41,355 nt of DNA, taken from the NCBI GenBank assembly GCA_037447605.1, contig CM074808.1, positions 187,455 to 228,809 of the forward strand, in the 5' to 3' direction. Each line of letters opens with the position of its first letter. Positions within the stretch are counted from its first letter, which is position 1. The translations under genes were made by a program, and so were the position numbers. The stretch is from Zygnema circumcarinatum. Lineage: Eukaryota > Streptophyta > Zygnematophyceae > Zygnematales > Zygnemataceae. The notes under the pieces were generated by a model. It was not told the DNA's origin. It did no database searches and worked only from the letters and a program-made list of their open reading frames with translations. This document shows, piece after piece, positions 11,501 through 22,422 of this stretch.

Positions 11501-13588
11501 GAAGAGAGAAAAGAATGAAATAAATCTTTAAGAAAAGGATTCAATTTTGTAACCCTTTTCTCAGCAGAGATATCCTCTGCAATGCTCTCAACCGTACCTT
11601 TCTTGGTTGACCCCCTGCAGGAGGCGAGTGCGGGATTCCTGCTCTGAAGCGGTTCCTCGGCCCTCCTCCCTTCACTCCGGAGGACCCCAAAGCCATCTCC
11701 CTTCCGGACACTCCGTGGTACTCCATCGACATCGGACCCATCCACTACCTCCAATACTCCTCCGAGCATCCCGTCGTTTTTGGAACTCCTCAGTACTCGT
11801 AAGTACAGAGAGGGAGGGAGAAGAGTTGAGTTCAGGGATATTTCTTTGCAAGTGATTGTTTTCGGACTTGAAGGGCACGTGAACGTTCTTGGAGATGTTG
11901 CTTTTTTTTTTTCTGTCTCGACATCGTTGAAACCTGTCTCCGTCTCCCCTTCACCCTCTCATGCCTCCTCTTTTCCCCCTCACATTCTTGTTTTCTGCTT
12001 CCCCACTTTTCTCTTTTTCTATTATCCCCGTATACTCATTCACGTGATGTCAATTCCACCTTCTATAACCTATCCATGAGCGATTGCTCCTCCCCCCCCC
12101 CTATATTCAGCCCTATTCTATCCGTCCCTTCTCTTATTTACGCTTATGTTAGTTTCTTTTTTCCAGATTTGTGAAGAATGATTTGGAGAACGTGGACCGT
12201 TCGAAGACACCCTTTGTGGTAGTGGGAGGCCACCGACCTATGCATATCTCTTCTCTCGACGGAATCGACCCCACTTCAAATCTCGTTGTGGGGCAAGAGA
12301 CGCTCGTGGCTTGGGAAGATATCTTCTTCAAAAACGAGGTATAAACCCTAAATAACACTCACAAATGGATTCAAATCCTAAATTGTTTGGAAAAGTTTTA
12401 ACCGTGAAGGAGTGTTGGGAGGGGGATGGGATAGAGAGGGGGAGAGAGTGAGTTCTCGAACTTCAATGAAACCGTTCTTTACCTACTCTTGTCAATGTTC
12501 CTCCAGTCCTCTTCCCTACTACCTTCTCTCCATCATTTTCCTCTATCGAATTCCCTCCCTCCCCATCCCTTTACTCCCCCTCTCGTCCCTCCCTCCCTCC
12601 CCCCTCCCTTCCCCCCTGCTCTCCTTCCCCCTTCCCTTGCATTCTGCACCTTCTCACTCCCTCCCTCCCTCCTCCCGCCTTCCCTCCACCCTTCCCCCCT
12701 CCCCCTCTCCTCCCCCTCCTCCCGCTCCCCCCGCCCTCCCCCGTCACTCCTTCCCTCCCTAACATCTCTTCCTCAACATATCTCCCTCCCTCCCTCCCTC
12801 CCTCCCTCCCTCCCTCCCAGGTGGACCTGGTCCTGCACGGGCACCACCACAGCTACCAGCGCACCCACCCCGTGTACAAGCGCAACATCACTGAGGGCGC
12901 GCCCGTGTACGTTGTGGCGGGAAACGCGGGCTTCCAACTCACTCTCTACGTGCAGCCCTCCCCGCCGGACTACTTCCACAACGTGCAGCTCAAGCACGGC
13001 TTCCTCAACATCACAGCCACCAAGACGAGCCTCACGTGCACCGTAAGGCGCTCTCCCTCTCCCTCTGCCTCTCCCTCACTCTCTCTTTCTCCCTGATTCT
13101 CTCTCTCTCTCTCTCTAGCTCTCTCTCTCGCTCTCTCTCTCTTCACCATGCGTTTCTGAGTTTTTTCTAATCCTTGGTGTTTTCTTCAGTACTATTAATG
13201 GCTTTCTTAGCTTTTTTTCCTAACACGATTCCTTTGTGTCTTTTTGTGGTCTTCTTGGACTGACAGTGTATTGCAACTTCTTGTTTTGTTTCATTTCTTG
13301 TCTGTTGATATGCAGTGCTTGGGATACAAGAAGGAGGTGATCGACACCTTCACTCTCACCAAGCCCATGAACTACCAGCCCAACCCGGCGGCCCGGCAGC
13401 AGATTATCACAGAGAAGGCGAGTCTGAGCGATCAGTACGATACAAAGCTTCTGTCCAACTTCTCGTTCGGCGACCTCGGGAGTTTCTTCGGCAAATATTT
13501 CAACACCTCGGCTATTCCGTACGCTCTGCAAGTTATGGCGGTAGGTCCACCAATCCCGTGTTCCTGCTCTCACTCCCTCCCCACCCCC

Positions 13589-13619
<31 letters not shown>

Positions 13620-14280
13620 CCACTCTTCTCTTCTCTCTTCTTTCTCCCCTTCCTCACTCTGTGTTATATGTAACGATGATATGGGAAGAGAAGCATAGGG
13701 ACGACTTGAGGCGAGCGGGGAGAGGGAAGAAAGGAGGGAGGGAGGGAGGGGAAGGGGGAGGACAGTGGGCGGACCCTATTCCCTGAATCGTAATTCTATT
13801 CGTCTGCCTCCTGCCCTTCCTTCCTCTCTTCCTCCTCCCTCACCTCCCTCTCTTCCTCCCTCCCTCACCTACCCCTCCCTTCCTCCCTCCCTCACCCACC
13901 CACCCCTCCCTTCCTCGCTCACCTCCCCCCCCGCCCCCCCTTCCTCACTCCCTCCCTCGCCTTTCCATCCATTCCTCCCTCATTTCCTCCCTTCCTCCCT
14001 TCCTCCCTCACCTCCCCCCCCGCCCTCCCTCCCTCCCTCCCTCCCTCCTTCCCTCCAGGTAACGCGACCTAACGGGGCCCAGCTGGTGAACGAAGTGCTG
14101 ACTGCCTCTGTGGACGACCCCGACACGCTCGAGGACAACCTCGCCGTGTTTGACTTCTTCGTCAACTTCCTCTTCCCTCTCGGCAGCGCGAGCAACCCCC
14201 TCAAGGACTCGGACCCCAACTACGAGTTCACGTTGGGAACGCTGCAGCGGATGGTGGCGTACTTGAAAACCCTAAGCTAG
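8537..14280 (+). CDS. Secreted purple acid phosphatase (calcineurin-like metallophosphoesterase)
   Basis: Predicted to release phosphate from organic esters outside the cell or in the secretory route. Twelve exons: 8537-8665, 8854-9023, 9409-9594, 9879-10107, 10448-10616, 10975-11158, 11294-11445, 11621-11798, 12167-12338, 12821-13042, 13316-13540 and 14059-14280. They join in phase to 745 residues. Residues 1-25 are a signal peptide. A fibronectin-like domain with YIVQWTTRD and MCGATANGTGWRDPG (as in plant PAP27/PAP1 types) precedes the metal centre: ADYG near 268, GDISYARG near 351, GNHE near 384, GHRP near 487 and HGHHHSYQR near 530. All expected ligand positions are present, but the usual GD before the first motif is AD. 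The protein is longer than typical plant members (about 430-650), with an extra C-terminal part of about 150 residues. Confidence 0.92.
9024..9310. repeat. (GGGA)n/(GA)n tract in phosphatase intron 2
   Basis: About 290 bases of GGGA, GAGA and GGAGA units with no pyrimidines. It starts directly at the donor of exon 2, so the donor is read as GTGAGGGAGGGAGG. Confidence 0.95.
9690..9878. repeat. ATGGGTC and ATGCATCC repeats in phosphatase intron 3
   Basis: A degenerate repeat based on TCATGGGGTCATGG is followed by CCATGCATGCAT units that run directly into the acceptor of exon 4 (9879). The pyrimidine tract normally seen before an acceptor is replaced by this repeat. Confidence 0.75.
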
Positions 14281-14866
14281 GCATTTTCCGAAAGGCCCAC
14301 AACAGGTTTTCAGTTTTCGTTGGGGTTTTGGATCAGAAAACAGGGAGCGGTGGAGTGTGTTGCAGGAGAGGATTGGTGAGAGTAGTGTAGAGGGAGGTAG
14401 AGATCTAATAAGGCTCCGGATGTCAGGGTGTGTATTGATCTTGTTCGTCCATTTTGTCAAAGGGACGGCTGTAATGATCTGCACTGCTTAAAATTTTGGA
14501 CGTTCATATTTTTTGTGAGAGAGTATTCGCGGTGTGCTGAGAGGGAGAGGGAGAGGGAGAGGGAGGGGGAGGGAGTTGATATTTATTTTATGGCGTTATT
14601 TGCTTTGTATATGGTCAGAGAAAGCGAAGGAGAGGGAAAAAGGGGGGAAGGGGAGGAGGGGAATATTTTCTCCATTGCCAAGCTCCATACTCGACATAAA
14701 ACTGTCCCTGTAAAAGTCCTATATTGTACAGACTATCCTGTATCAAGTGACAAAAATGCATGGGAATATGAATCTGCGAGGAAAACTGAACTGAACGGAC
14801 GAAAAACCACTTCGAAACTTGTCCAAACGTCTAGCACAGACAATCTGATGATGTCCCAAAGCTAAC
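14281..14866. other. Convergent 3' region between the phosphatase and GPN3
   Basis: About 590 bases between two opposing stop codons, with a short GGGAGA run near 14540-14570. No exon was recognised; open reading frames here match nothing known to me. Confidence 0.6.
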
Positions 14867-17800
14867 TCATTCATCCCCATCGTCCCATTGGTCGCCCTCC
14901 CCGTCATCGTCCACATCATGGTCCTTTATTTTCACATCCGCATCCTCCCCAAACTGAATGGCGTTGTCTACCATAGAGAGGACGTAGTTGATGCTGCACG
15001 GACCGAGGGGTGGAGGGTCTAGAGGTTAGGTCGTAGGATTTCAAGCTTTTGAGGGTTTATGGCTGGGTAGGAAGGATTAAAGAGTTAGGGTTTGAAATGT
15101 ATACAAGGGTTCAATTGCTGAACGAATAGATGGTGCCTATCAGGGTGAGGGTGATGGTGATAGGGAAGGGTTTGAGAAGGGGAGGGAGAGACAAAGGGAG
15201 GGTGGGAGGGAGAGGGTGAGAGAGACCTGTCTTCATCTCTAATGTTGAGAGGAATGAAGTTCACCATGCTGTAATCGTCTATCTGCCGGACACGCTCAAA
15301 CACACAGATGAATGAGAGAAGCCATTGATATTACATAGAGGTGAAGCGAGATGGGGAGAGAAAGTGGGATAGGGGGTAGTAACGAGAGGGAAAAAGAGTG
15401 GAACGGGGAGAGGGAGAGGGAGGAGGAAAGAAAAGGAAGGCAGAGAGGTGGTCAGAGAAAGTCGAGAGCGAGATAGAGTAGACAGAAAGGGCGGTGGAGG
15501 GGAAAGGGAGGAGATGAGGATGAGAAGAGGATAAGGGAGTGGGAGAAGGAAATGAGGGAGGAGAATGAGGGGAGACGGGAGAGAGAGCCGGAGAGTGAGG
15601 AAGTCGAAAGAATATTTTTTTTACCAAGTGCGCAATAGCGTGATTTAGTTTCCTGTAACGTGGAGGCATTCGCTCGTTCAAATCGGCCAATAGCAGGCGG
15701 ACATCTGGGTCTAGAAATCTGAAAAAAGGAAAAAAAAAAGCATCAGAGAAGGATTCAAAATCAGTTAAAGATTAACTTGTACGCAACTTTGGTTATTTGA
15801 GGGTTCTTTACACTTAGGGGTTTTGAGTTTTTTCTAAGGGTTTTCTTGCAAGAAATGATCAGCTTCAGGTTTAAGTAAGAAGAGATATCTGTTCACAGCT
15901 TTCAAGGAATCTGGACTTTATTCAGTTCAAATTCGTTTGCAAATTAGAGTTGGAACAGAAGTTAGGAAGTCGACTCTCACTTCTCTATGTCCTTTTTGTT
16001 CCCCAAAAGGTCCATTTTTGTGAGCACATTCACATGAGGGAGCTCCAATTGGATCATCGCTGAGAGGGAGGAGAGACACCCACTAATGAACTTTGTGACA
16101 TCCGTCACGAACTGCAAAAAATAAACAAAAACCCAAGAAACCAAGAAAAAGAAACACGAGGATCAGCAAGATTTGAAAGAATGTTCAGATGTTTCTATGT
16201 AGAGTCCCTTCACAGTTTTGGGGTTGTTTGGGGTTCAGAACTGAACCTGCGAATCGAGCATGTAAACGGCGCAAACGTGAAAGTCCCATTGCCGAAGTTG
16301 GTCCACAAATGTTCGCATGACCGGGACATGAGAGTAGAGCTCGATTTGCCCTGAAAAGTAAATAAATAAATAAATAATTTGAAGAAAAAAATCCGAAATT
16401 TAGGCGCAGGGATTCCGCATATTCAAATTGAACGAAATCACTGCATTCTACTTCATTCTATTTGAGTACTTCTCCACCAGCTAGCTTCTTCCCACATTTT
16501 TTCATAAGAAAAATTACAGATTTCGGGTGCTCACCGGGACAGTCAAAAACCAAGTAATCGTCATCGGTGTAGTCGTCAAGCTGCTGCTGAAACCAACTGT
16601 CCAAATTTTCCTCCAAATACCTTCCAAGTCAAGGCGCTCCACAAACCCTAAAATCCAAAACAGTGTCTAAAAGGGGATGGAAGCTGAACCCTGCCATGCA
16701 ACATCACTGACAACCCAAGGTTTCTGAAGCCTTAAAAAGCAGAATGGCACCAAAAAGTAGAAGTCTTACAAGCTGGAATAAACCTTCTCCCCTTTATTCC
16801 ATGACATACCCTTCAACAGTGTTCAGTTCAATTGCTCAGATTTAGGTTCTGAGTTCACTTCAGCTCAGCTCAGCTCAGCTCAGTTCAGTTCAGTTCAGTT
16901 CAGTTTAGTTCAGTTCAGTTCAGAAGAGTTTCTAAATTCAGCTCAACTTTAGTTCACCTCGGTCCAACGCAGTTTCCAAATCAATTCCTCAGTTCAATTC
17001 AATTCAGTTCCAGTCCCAAACTTTCGCTCAGTTCAGTTCGACGGATACTCCATGCAGTATATGAGTCCTCCGTTTGGCCCAAGTTTCAGCTCTTCCATCA
17101 CATCCTCCAAAGCGATCAACTCTCTGATGTCTGCAAAATGTGCGGCAGAGAAAGAAGGGCTTGCCATGGCTTTCAAGCTGAGCCACATGTGCATGGGAGC
17201 AAGAGACCAAAACAGCTCAAGTTCGTGGGGGTCAATGGCACCACACAGACTAGAGAGAGATTAAAACAAAGCTCAATTGAATTAATATCACTTCGCGAAG
17301 GTAAAAACAATCAAAGGGGAAGGATAAATGTACATGCGTAGCTATGTCTATATCTAAATATATTCCACCTACATCTCTCTATCTCTCCCTATTTCGCCCG
17401 CCTCTCTATCACCGGCTATCTCTCTCTCGCCCTCTCTACTCTCTCCGCCACTATGCCCCTCTCTGCTTCCCCTTGTCCCTCTCTCCCTCTCTTTCCCTCT
17501 CCCTCCCTCCCTCCCCTTCCCCTTGTCCCTCTCTCCCTCCCTTTCCCCCTGTCTCTCGCTCCTTCTCTTTCCCTCACCCTCCCTCCCCTTCCCCCTGTCC
17601 CTCTCTCCCTCCCTTTCCCTCTCCCTCCCTCCCCTTCCCCCTGTCCCTCTCTCCCACTCTTTCCCTCTCCCTCCCTCCCCTTCCGCCTGTCCTTTTCTCC
17701 CTCTCTCTCCCTCTCCCTCCCTCCCCATCCGCATGTCTGTGTCTGCAACGTACCGAGCGACACCGAGTACTCAAAGTGCTCCGCCGCCGGGTCCAAATTG

Positions 17801-18338
17801 ACCATGTGCAATGTGCGCCCGAGGCTCTCGCAGTGCTGCTGCAGAGTGGCGCAGTACGTGGACTGCAAGAATTTCCAGAATTCCAAGTTTTTAGGGTTTC
17901 AGGGTTTAGGATTTTTCCAAAATATCCATGGTTCAAAGGTTTTAGGGTTCAAACACGTTCAGGACATAGTGTTTGAGATCTCAAAATTGCGATGAGAAAC
18001 AACATGTTTCGTCGATTGAAGAGTGAATTCAGAAATTTGCAGATCATTAGGGTTCAAAGGTTCAGGGTTCAAGGTTTAGGGTTCAAGGTTTAGGGTTCAA
18101 GGTTGAGGGTTCAAGGTAGAGGGTTCAAGGTAGAGCGTTCAAGGTTTAGGGTTCAAGGTTGAGGGTTCAAGGTTGAGGGGTTCAAGGTTGAAGGTTCAAG
18201 GTTTTGGGTTCAAGGTTGGGGGGTTCAAGGTTTAGAGTTCAAGGTTGGGGGTTTAGGGTTTAGGGTTCAGGGTTCCGGAGGAATTTCCACCTTCCCGCTC
18301 CCTGCGGGCCCGATGACGAGCTGCGCGTACCGCACCAT
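14867..18338 (-). CDS. GPN3: GPN-loop GTPase 3
   Basis: GPN3 is a small GTPase that works with GPN1 and GPN2 in assembly and nuclear import of RNA polymerase II. Nine minus-strand exons: 18338-18291, 17862-17754, 17130-17049, 16620-16535, 16350-16247, 16111-15981, 15718-15625, 15282-15227 and 14993-14867. They join in phase to 278 residues, the family length. The P-loop GPAGSGKST starts near residue 10 and is split by intron 1 between K and S. Then come [15 protein letters not shown], the GPN tripeptide at 70-72, [15 protein letters not shown] from 106, TKMDLL from 174, [12 protein letters not shown] and [17 protein letters not shown]. The C-terminus is strongly acidic. The start ATG precedes [15 protein letters not shown], where family members start. 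It shares an upstream region with the ATP synthase gene. Confidence 0.95.
16095..16108. other. Near-palindrome GTGACA-TC-CGTCAC in GPN3 exon 6
   Basis: One mismatch from the GTGACA-NN-TGTCAC palindrome seen at 4612, 8271 and 35130. It encodes Val-Thr-Asp-Val-Thr on the minus strand, so coding constraint may explain part of the match. Confidence 0.5.
16858..17035. repeat. CTCAG/TTCAG pentamer repeat in GPN3 intron 3
   Basis: Four CTCAG units are followed by about ten TTCAG units and then degenerate copies. It lies at the donor side of the intron 17048-16621 (minus strand), where the coding strand reads CTGAA. Confidence 0.85.
17400..17735. repeat. CCCT/CT-rich tract in GPN3 intron 2
   Basis: About 330 bases of CT-rich sequence with a roughly 50-base internal period (CCCCTTCCCCCTGTCCCTCTCTCC followed by CTCCCTTTCCCTCTCC, about five copies). 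The GPN3 coding strand is purine-rich here. It ends just before the donor of exon 2 at 17753. Confidence 0.85.
18045..18275. repeat. GGGTTCAAGGTTTA telomere-like array in GPN3 intron 1
   Basis: About 15 copies of a roughly 15-base unit (GGGTTCAAGGTTTA or GGGTTCAAGGTTGA), ending in plain TTTAGGG units. It occupies over half of the intron 17863-18290. It looks like a mutated TTTAGGG array that was re-amplified as a dimer. Confidence 0.88.
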
Positions 18339-19341
18339 GGCGGCCGAGTGCCACGTATCGCCAGCAGCGTGCACAGCAACTTCAGCCGTCCTCCTGCCAC
18401 GTGGCAGTACGCGTCGGCATCCCTCCAGTTGCCACCTGGCAGGCCCTCTCCTCTCCTCACCTCTACTCTCCTCTCTCTCCCTCGACCTGTACAAGACCAG
18501 GCCCAAGGAAACATGTGCCACGTAGGCAATAAAAACTGCAACAATGACGGTACGGGATTGGTCCACTTCACGGCGTGCAGGCGCACCCCTGGAAGTTATT
18601 TCCACACCCCAGGCCACGTCGACCAACCGCAAGCCACATTTAGCCAAAGCGGTGCTCGTAACGAAACGCCTCGTAGGGCGGGCGGGAGGGCGGACATTTT
18701 GTCGTATGCGGCCTGTGGCAACAGCAGACATATCGTATTGAGGGATATATTGGAAACCCATACCTGCAATATGCGTTACAATTGTCACGGTACGGTCATC
18801 AAAGTGTACGGTCAATCCGCAAAACTGCCGACTGTCCGGTTCCATGTGACAGCTAGCGTGTCCCGTGGTCTCAAATTCGCGTTCCTGACTCTCGAACATG
18901 TTTAACAGGTAGTTCTACAAGATGTAAAACTGTGTCGTTCAAATTTCAGCCAATTAGGGTCACCCTCCTCCCCGGAAATCGCGATGCTAAATTTGGCCAA
19001 TGATCACGCGCCACGTGTCGTCTTATCCGAACCGCCTTTTTGCTTTGAGCCACAGGCCGAAGCTCCAAGCCTGACCGGCCACCAGGACCGACCGCCAATC
19101 AGGTGAGCCCGTCACATGTGCAATACCTCAGCACGGTCGATTACATGTGCAACAAATCGTCTCCGTCCGTTCGCAGCCGCATCTGGGAGCGCCTGGAGCC
19201 GTTCCCACGGGCTACCTTTCCAGCCGCCATAGTTCCTTCTCTGCGAGCTTCTCTTTTCTCTAAGCGCCTTCCTCCTCCTGCTTGCAACAAGGGAAGCTGC
19301 CCTGTTTGCTTATCTCGAACGCTGCTTATTGACTGATAGCA
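18339..19341. promoter_or_regulatory. Divergent promoter region of GPN3 and chloroplast ATP synthase b'
   Basis: About 1 kb between two outward-facing start codons. Four TGCCAC(G/C)T boxes lie on the GPN3 side (about 18349, 18396, 18430 and 18514); the second is a perfect 14-base palindrome, CTGCCACGTGGCAG, at 18394-18407. A G-box (CCACGTG) is at about 19012 and reversed or forward CCAAT-like boxes are near 18560, 18950 and 18997. No coding exon was recognised. Regulatory function is inferred. Confidence 0.6.
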
Positions 19342-20759
19342 ATGGCAACTATCCGTGCCGTGGCCGCCATGGCTTCCTTGAACGGTCAGGTTCAGCAGAT
19401 CGGCCGGTCAGCATTCGCTGGAAAGGAGGTGGTCGCCACACAGAGGCTGCCCTGCATGGTGGCTGTGTCGAGGTCTGTCGTGGAGGCAAGGCAGGGAGAG
19501 ATCCAGAGGCGGTCGGCTGAGGCCGTCAAGAGCCTGGTTGGCGAGGAGGGCGTGAGGAAGCTGCAGCAGCTCTCTTTCGTGGCGATGAACGCGATGCTGG
19601 CGATGCCTGCATTGGCCGAGGAGAAGGGAAAGATTTTTGACTTCAACTTGACCCTCCCTATCATCGCCGCCCAGTTTTTGTTGCTTATGGTTGCTTTGGA
19701 CAACATCTGGTTCAAGCCTGTGGCAAAGGTCATGGACACACGTGACGAGGAAATCAGGAAGAAGTTGGTGGGAGTGAGGGATAACTCGTCGGAGATCAAA
19801 TCTCTCCAGGCTGAGGCAGAGGCAGTCATCAGGGCTGCGCGGGCTGAGACAGGGGCTGCTCTCTCCAAAATGAAGAAGGAGGTATGTTGAGCCTACAACC
19901 CCTTCCTTCAACTCCCTCATGTTTCGGAGCTCTTGTCGGTTTTTTAACGTGTCAGTCTTGGCTTCACTCTGTTGTTATACCCTTGGAAGGGTCTGAATGT
20001 CCGTGGTTTCGTTGTTCGGATGATCACCGTCGTCCACCTTCCTGTCTAATGGGATGCCGGTTTCTGGTCCATTTGCATTTAAGTTTTTTTTCTGCAGTCG
20101 CAGTCAGTTCAATATACCACTTATCATTTTTAAGACGAATGCATATCGCGTTTGGCTCCTCTTTCTGTTCAACTTGATAATAGAAGTACTCGAACCCCTA
20201 CTGAACCTTACTTTCTTTATCGCTACTACCGATGTGCTTGTTCAGTTCGCTGGTTGTGCTTACGACCATCACTGTTTCTGTGACGTTGTCTGATCTTTCC
20301 TTTCAGTTGATAGACATGGAGGATCTTTTACTGCATCTGGTTATGCTCTTTTACACTCAGTCATTGGTGACCTTTCGTAACTGCTCAGATCGTACAGTCA
20401 TCATATCAGTCTATTCAATCATGTCATCATGACTATTTGTGCATCCTTTCGATATTTGGAGACCATCACTAGTTTTGGTATTGTGGTCCCACCTCCGCGC
20501 GTTGATCTTCTTACAGCCTTTTTTCGAGGACATCGGTCACGGCGATCTTGACTCTTTCATTTATCTTGCTTTTGTAATGCAGACTGCTGCGGAGTTGGAC
20601 GCGAAGTTGCAGGCCGTGAGGTCGCGCATTGAGAAGGAGTTGGCAGATGCGATCAAGAACTTGGAAGAGCAGAAGGAATCCACAATGAAGAACTTGGACG
20701 CGCAGGTGCAGACCCTGAGCGAGGAGATCGTCCGCAAATTGATCCCATTCAAGGCTTAA
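19342..20759 (+). CDS. ATPG: Chloroplast ATP synthase subunit b' (CF0 subunit II), nuclear-encoded
   Basis: Forms, with subunit b, the peripheral stalk that holds CF1 to the thylakoid membrane in the chloroplast ATP synthase. Two exons, 19342-19881 and 20583-20759, give 238 residues. Residues 1 to about 75 are a Ser/Ala/Arg-rich chloroplast transit region. Residues 76-92 form a hydrophobic thylakoid-targeting segment ending ALA before EEKGKIFDFNLTLP. One membrane helix spans about 103-119 (TLPIIAAQFLLLMVALDNIWFKPV region), followed by a long charged coiled coil to the end. The mature length of about 146 residues fits spinach CF0-II. The single 701-base intron lacks the CT/GA and TTAGGG repeats common in neighbouring genes. 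The start is the first ATG, and no alternative is needed. Confidence 0.95.
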
Positions 20760-22242
20760 GTATTGAAAAGAGGTAGAAAGTGTAGAGAATCCGGCTAGCC
20801 ACCGTTAGGAAATTGCTCTGAATGATGTTTTGAATATTGCTGCTCTTAAGGAGCGAATGTTCCTCTGCCTACGGTAGCTGAGGTGATCTGGAGGGTGATT
20901 TTTTTTCTCCTGCAAAATTGCAGCGGGCAATCCCTCCCTGCCAATGTATACAATCAGAGCCGCTTGTTTGTCGCGTAATCACACCCTTCAGGTATACAAT
21001 TAGGTAAGCAGAAATAGGAAGGGCGATTTGCAGACTGGATACGCTGTCTGCGAATGGCTGCCATTATGGCCACGCATTTCAGTATTCTGGAATGGTCTCT
21101 TCTTATGTGGAGAAATCTGGTGAGTTTTGTCAGGTCTTAAACCAAAGTTAGATCCAGCGGCCCTCGTTTCGCACCATTCTTTGCTCGGACCTTCATGGTC
21201 GACCATTGTCGTGTGATTGGGAATTGTGGTAAGGCAATGTAATCCGCTGCAGACGCCATGTCAGTGAAAAAGGGTATGGTGTGGTCCATAGCTTAACTAT
21301 ATGCATACGTGAAGTTTAATGCAAGCCCTTTGAAACGCAGAGCCAACGGTAACATCACATCGATCCATCCCTTTGTGATTCGATTGGTCATTCAAGGATG
21401 GAAAAATGTTGAACTTGTGATTGTGGATTGAGGTAATCTTGATTTACTTAGGAATGGCACAAACCCTAATAACCAAATGTGAAATTGACTCATTCTTACT
21501 GTGCAAGAGCTGCTGAAGAGCGGCATGCAGACACTCAAGCATGCCCGATAACATACTGTATCATGTGTAGAAGCAAGGCCACTACATGGCAAGGTTCGAG
21601 GAGCGAACCCGAAACTCTTTGTATCGCACATTTCTCGTGAAATTCTGTAGGCTCTTGCTCCTGGAAAACGCAATCCTTTCCAGTTCTAAGGCGTGAATAG
21701 AAGCACCGTAACTTGCGCTTGACGAGAAACCACGAGCAACTGTTGACAACGCAAGACGCTACCTGTAATTGTTTTAGGGCTACCGAAGTAGGTTGTGAAA
21801 AAGCCATTCAATAGAACAAGAAACAGAACCAGTACTCCTCACTGAAGACCAGTGACCTGAACAGAACGGCACTATACCGATTTCGAATGTGAATTTGAAA
21901 CTCGAGGACTGGAACCCGTATTGCCCGGTACCCTACCCTTGACACCGATACCGTTACAGTTACCGATACCAGTATCAATTCTGATACCGATACCGATACT
22001 GACACCGATACCAATACCAATACTTAAACCGATGCCATACGATATTTTTATGGCAAAATATATTCTACTTTTATTTTTCCGATAAAGCAAAGCTAGCAAA
22101 GCCCTGAACCCTAGCTAGCGACTCCTGCATCTCCCTGCTCCACCCTGAATCCTTGGAACTCTGCTAGAGAGAGAGAGCGAGAGGAAGAGAGAGAGAGCGA
22201 GATAGCGAGAAGGAGAGCGAGATAGCGAGAAGGAGAGCGAGC
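20760..22242. other. Spacer between ATP synthase b' and eIF2 gamma
   Basis: About 1.5 kb between two tandem genes. The first part should be the 3' UTR of the ATP synthase gene. The rest has ordinary composition up to about 21900, then a hexamer repeat (21940-22025) and a GA-rich stretch with about two and a half copies of a 20-base unit (22190-22240). Open frames on both strands match nothing I recognise. Confidence 0.6.
21940..22025. repeat. ACCGAT/ACCAAT hexamer repeat
   Basis: About 13 units of ACCGAT, TACCGA and ACCAAT variants upstream of eIF2 gamma. It creates an open frame on the minus strand made of Ile-Gly and Val-Ser repeats that has no coding look. Confidence 0.85.
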
Positions 22243-22381
22243 ATGGCGTCGTCCGCGTGACCCCGCCATGGCTGCCGCGCTCAAAGACGGAGCAAGAAGG
22301 TTCCATGTGAGTGTCTGCCCGCGCAGTACAACGGAACGGCGGCCGGTTTCTTGCAGTAAACCTGCAGTTTTTTGGGCGTAA
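22243..22381 (+). promoter_or_regulatory. Two possible upstream ORFs before eIF2 gamma
   Basis: An ATG at 22243 opens a five-codon frame ending at TGA 22258-22260. A second ATG at 22268 in good context opens 37 codons ending at TAA 22379-22381, 41 bases before the main start. A donor-like GTGAGT at 22308 and acceptor-like CAGs at about 22356 and 22367 could instead mark a 5' UTR intron removing part of the second frame. Whether these lie in the mRNA is unknown. Confidence 0.35.
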
Positions 22382-22422
22382 GGAAGAGGGAGGCCCCCTT
22401 GTTTGGAGACCAAGCTGCAGCC

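Noticed and set aside
14428-14865. 145-codon plus-strand frame after the phosphatase
   Set aside because: It lies in the convergent spacer, contains a GGGAGA repeat and has no recognisable similarity.
21808-22099. Minus-strand frames of Ile-Gly and Val-Ser repeats
   Set aside because: They arise from the ACCGAT hexamer repeat.
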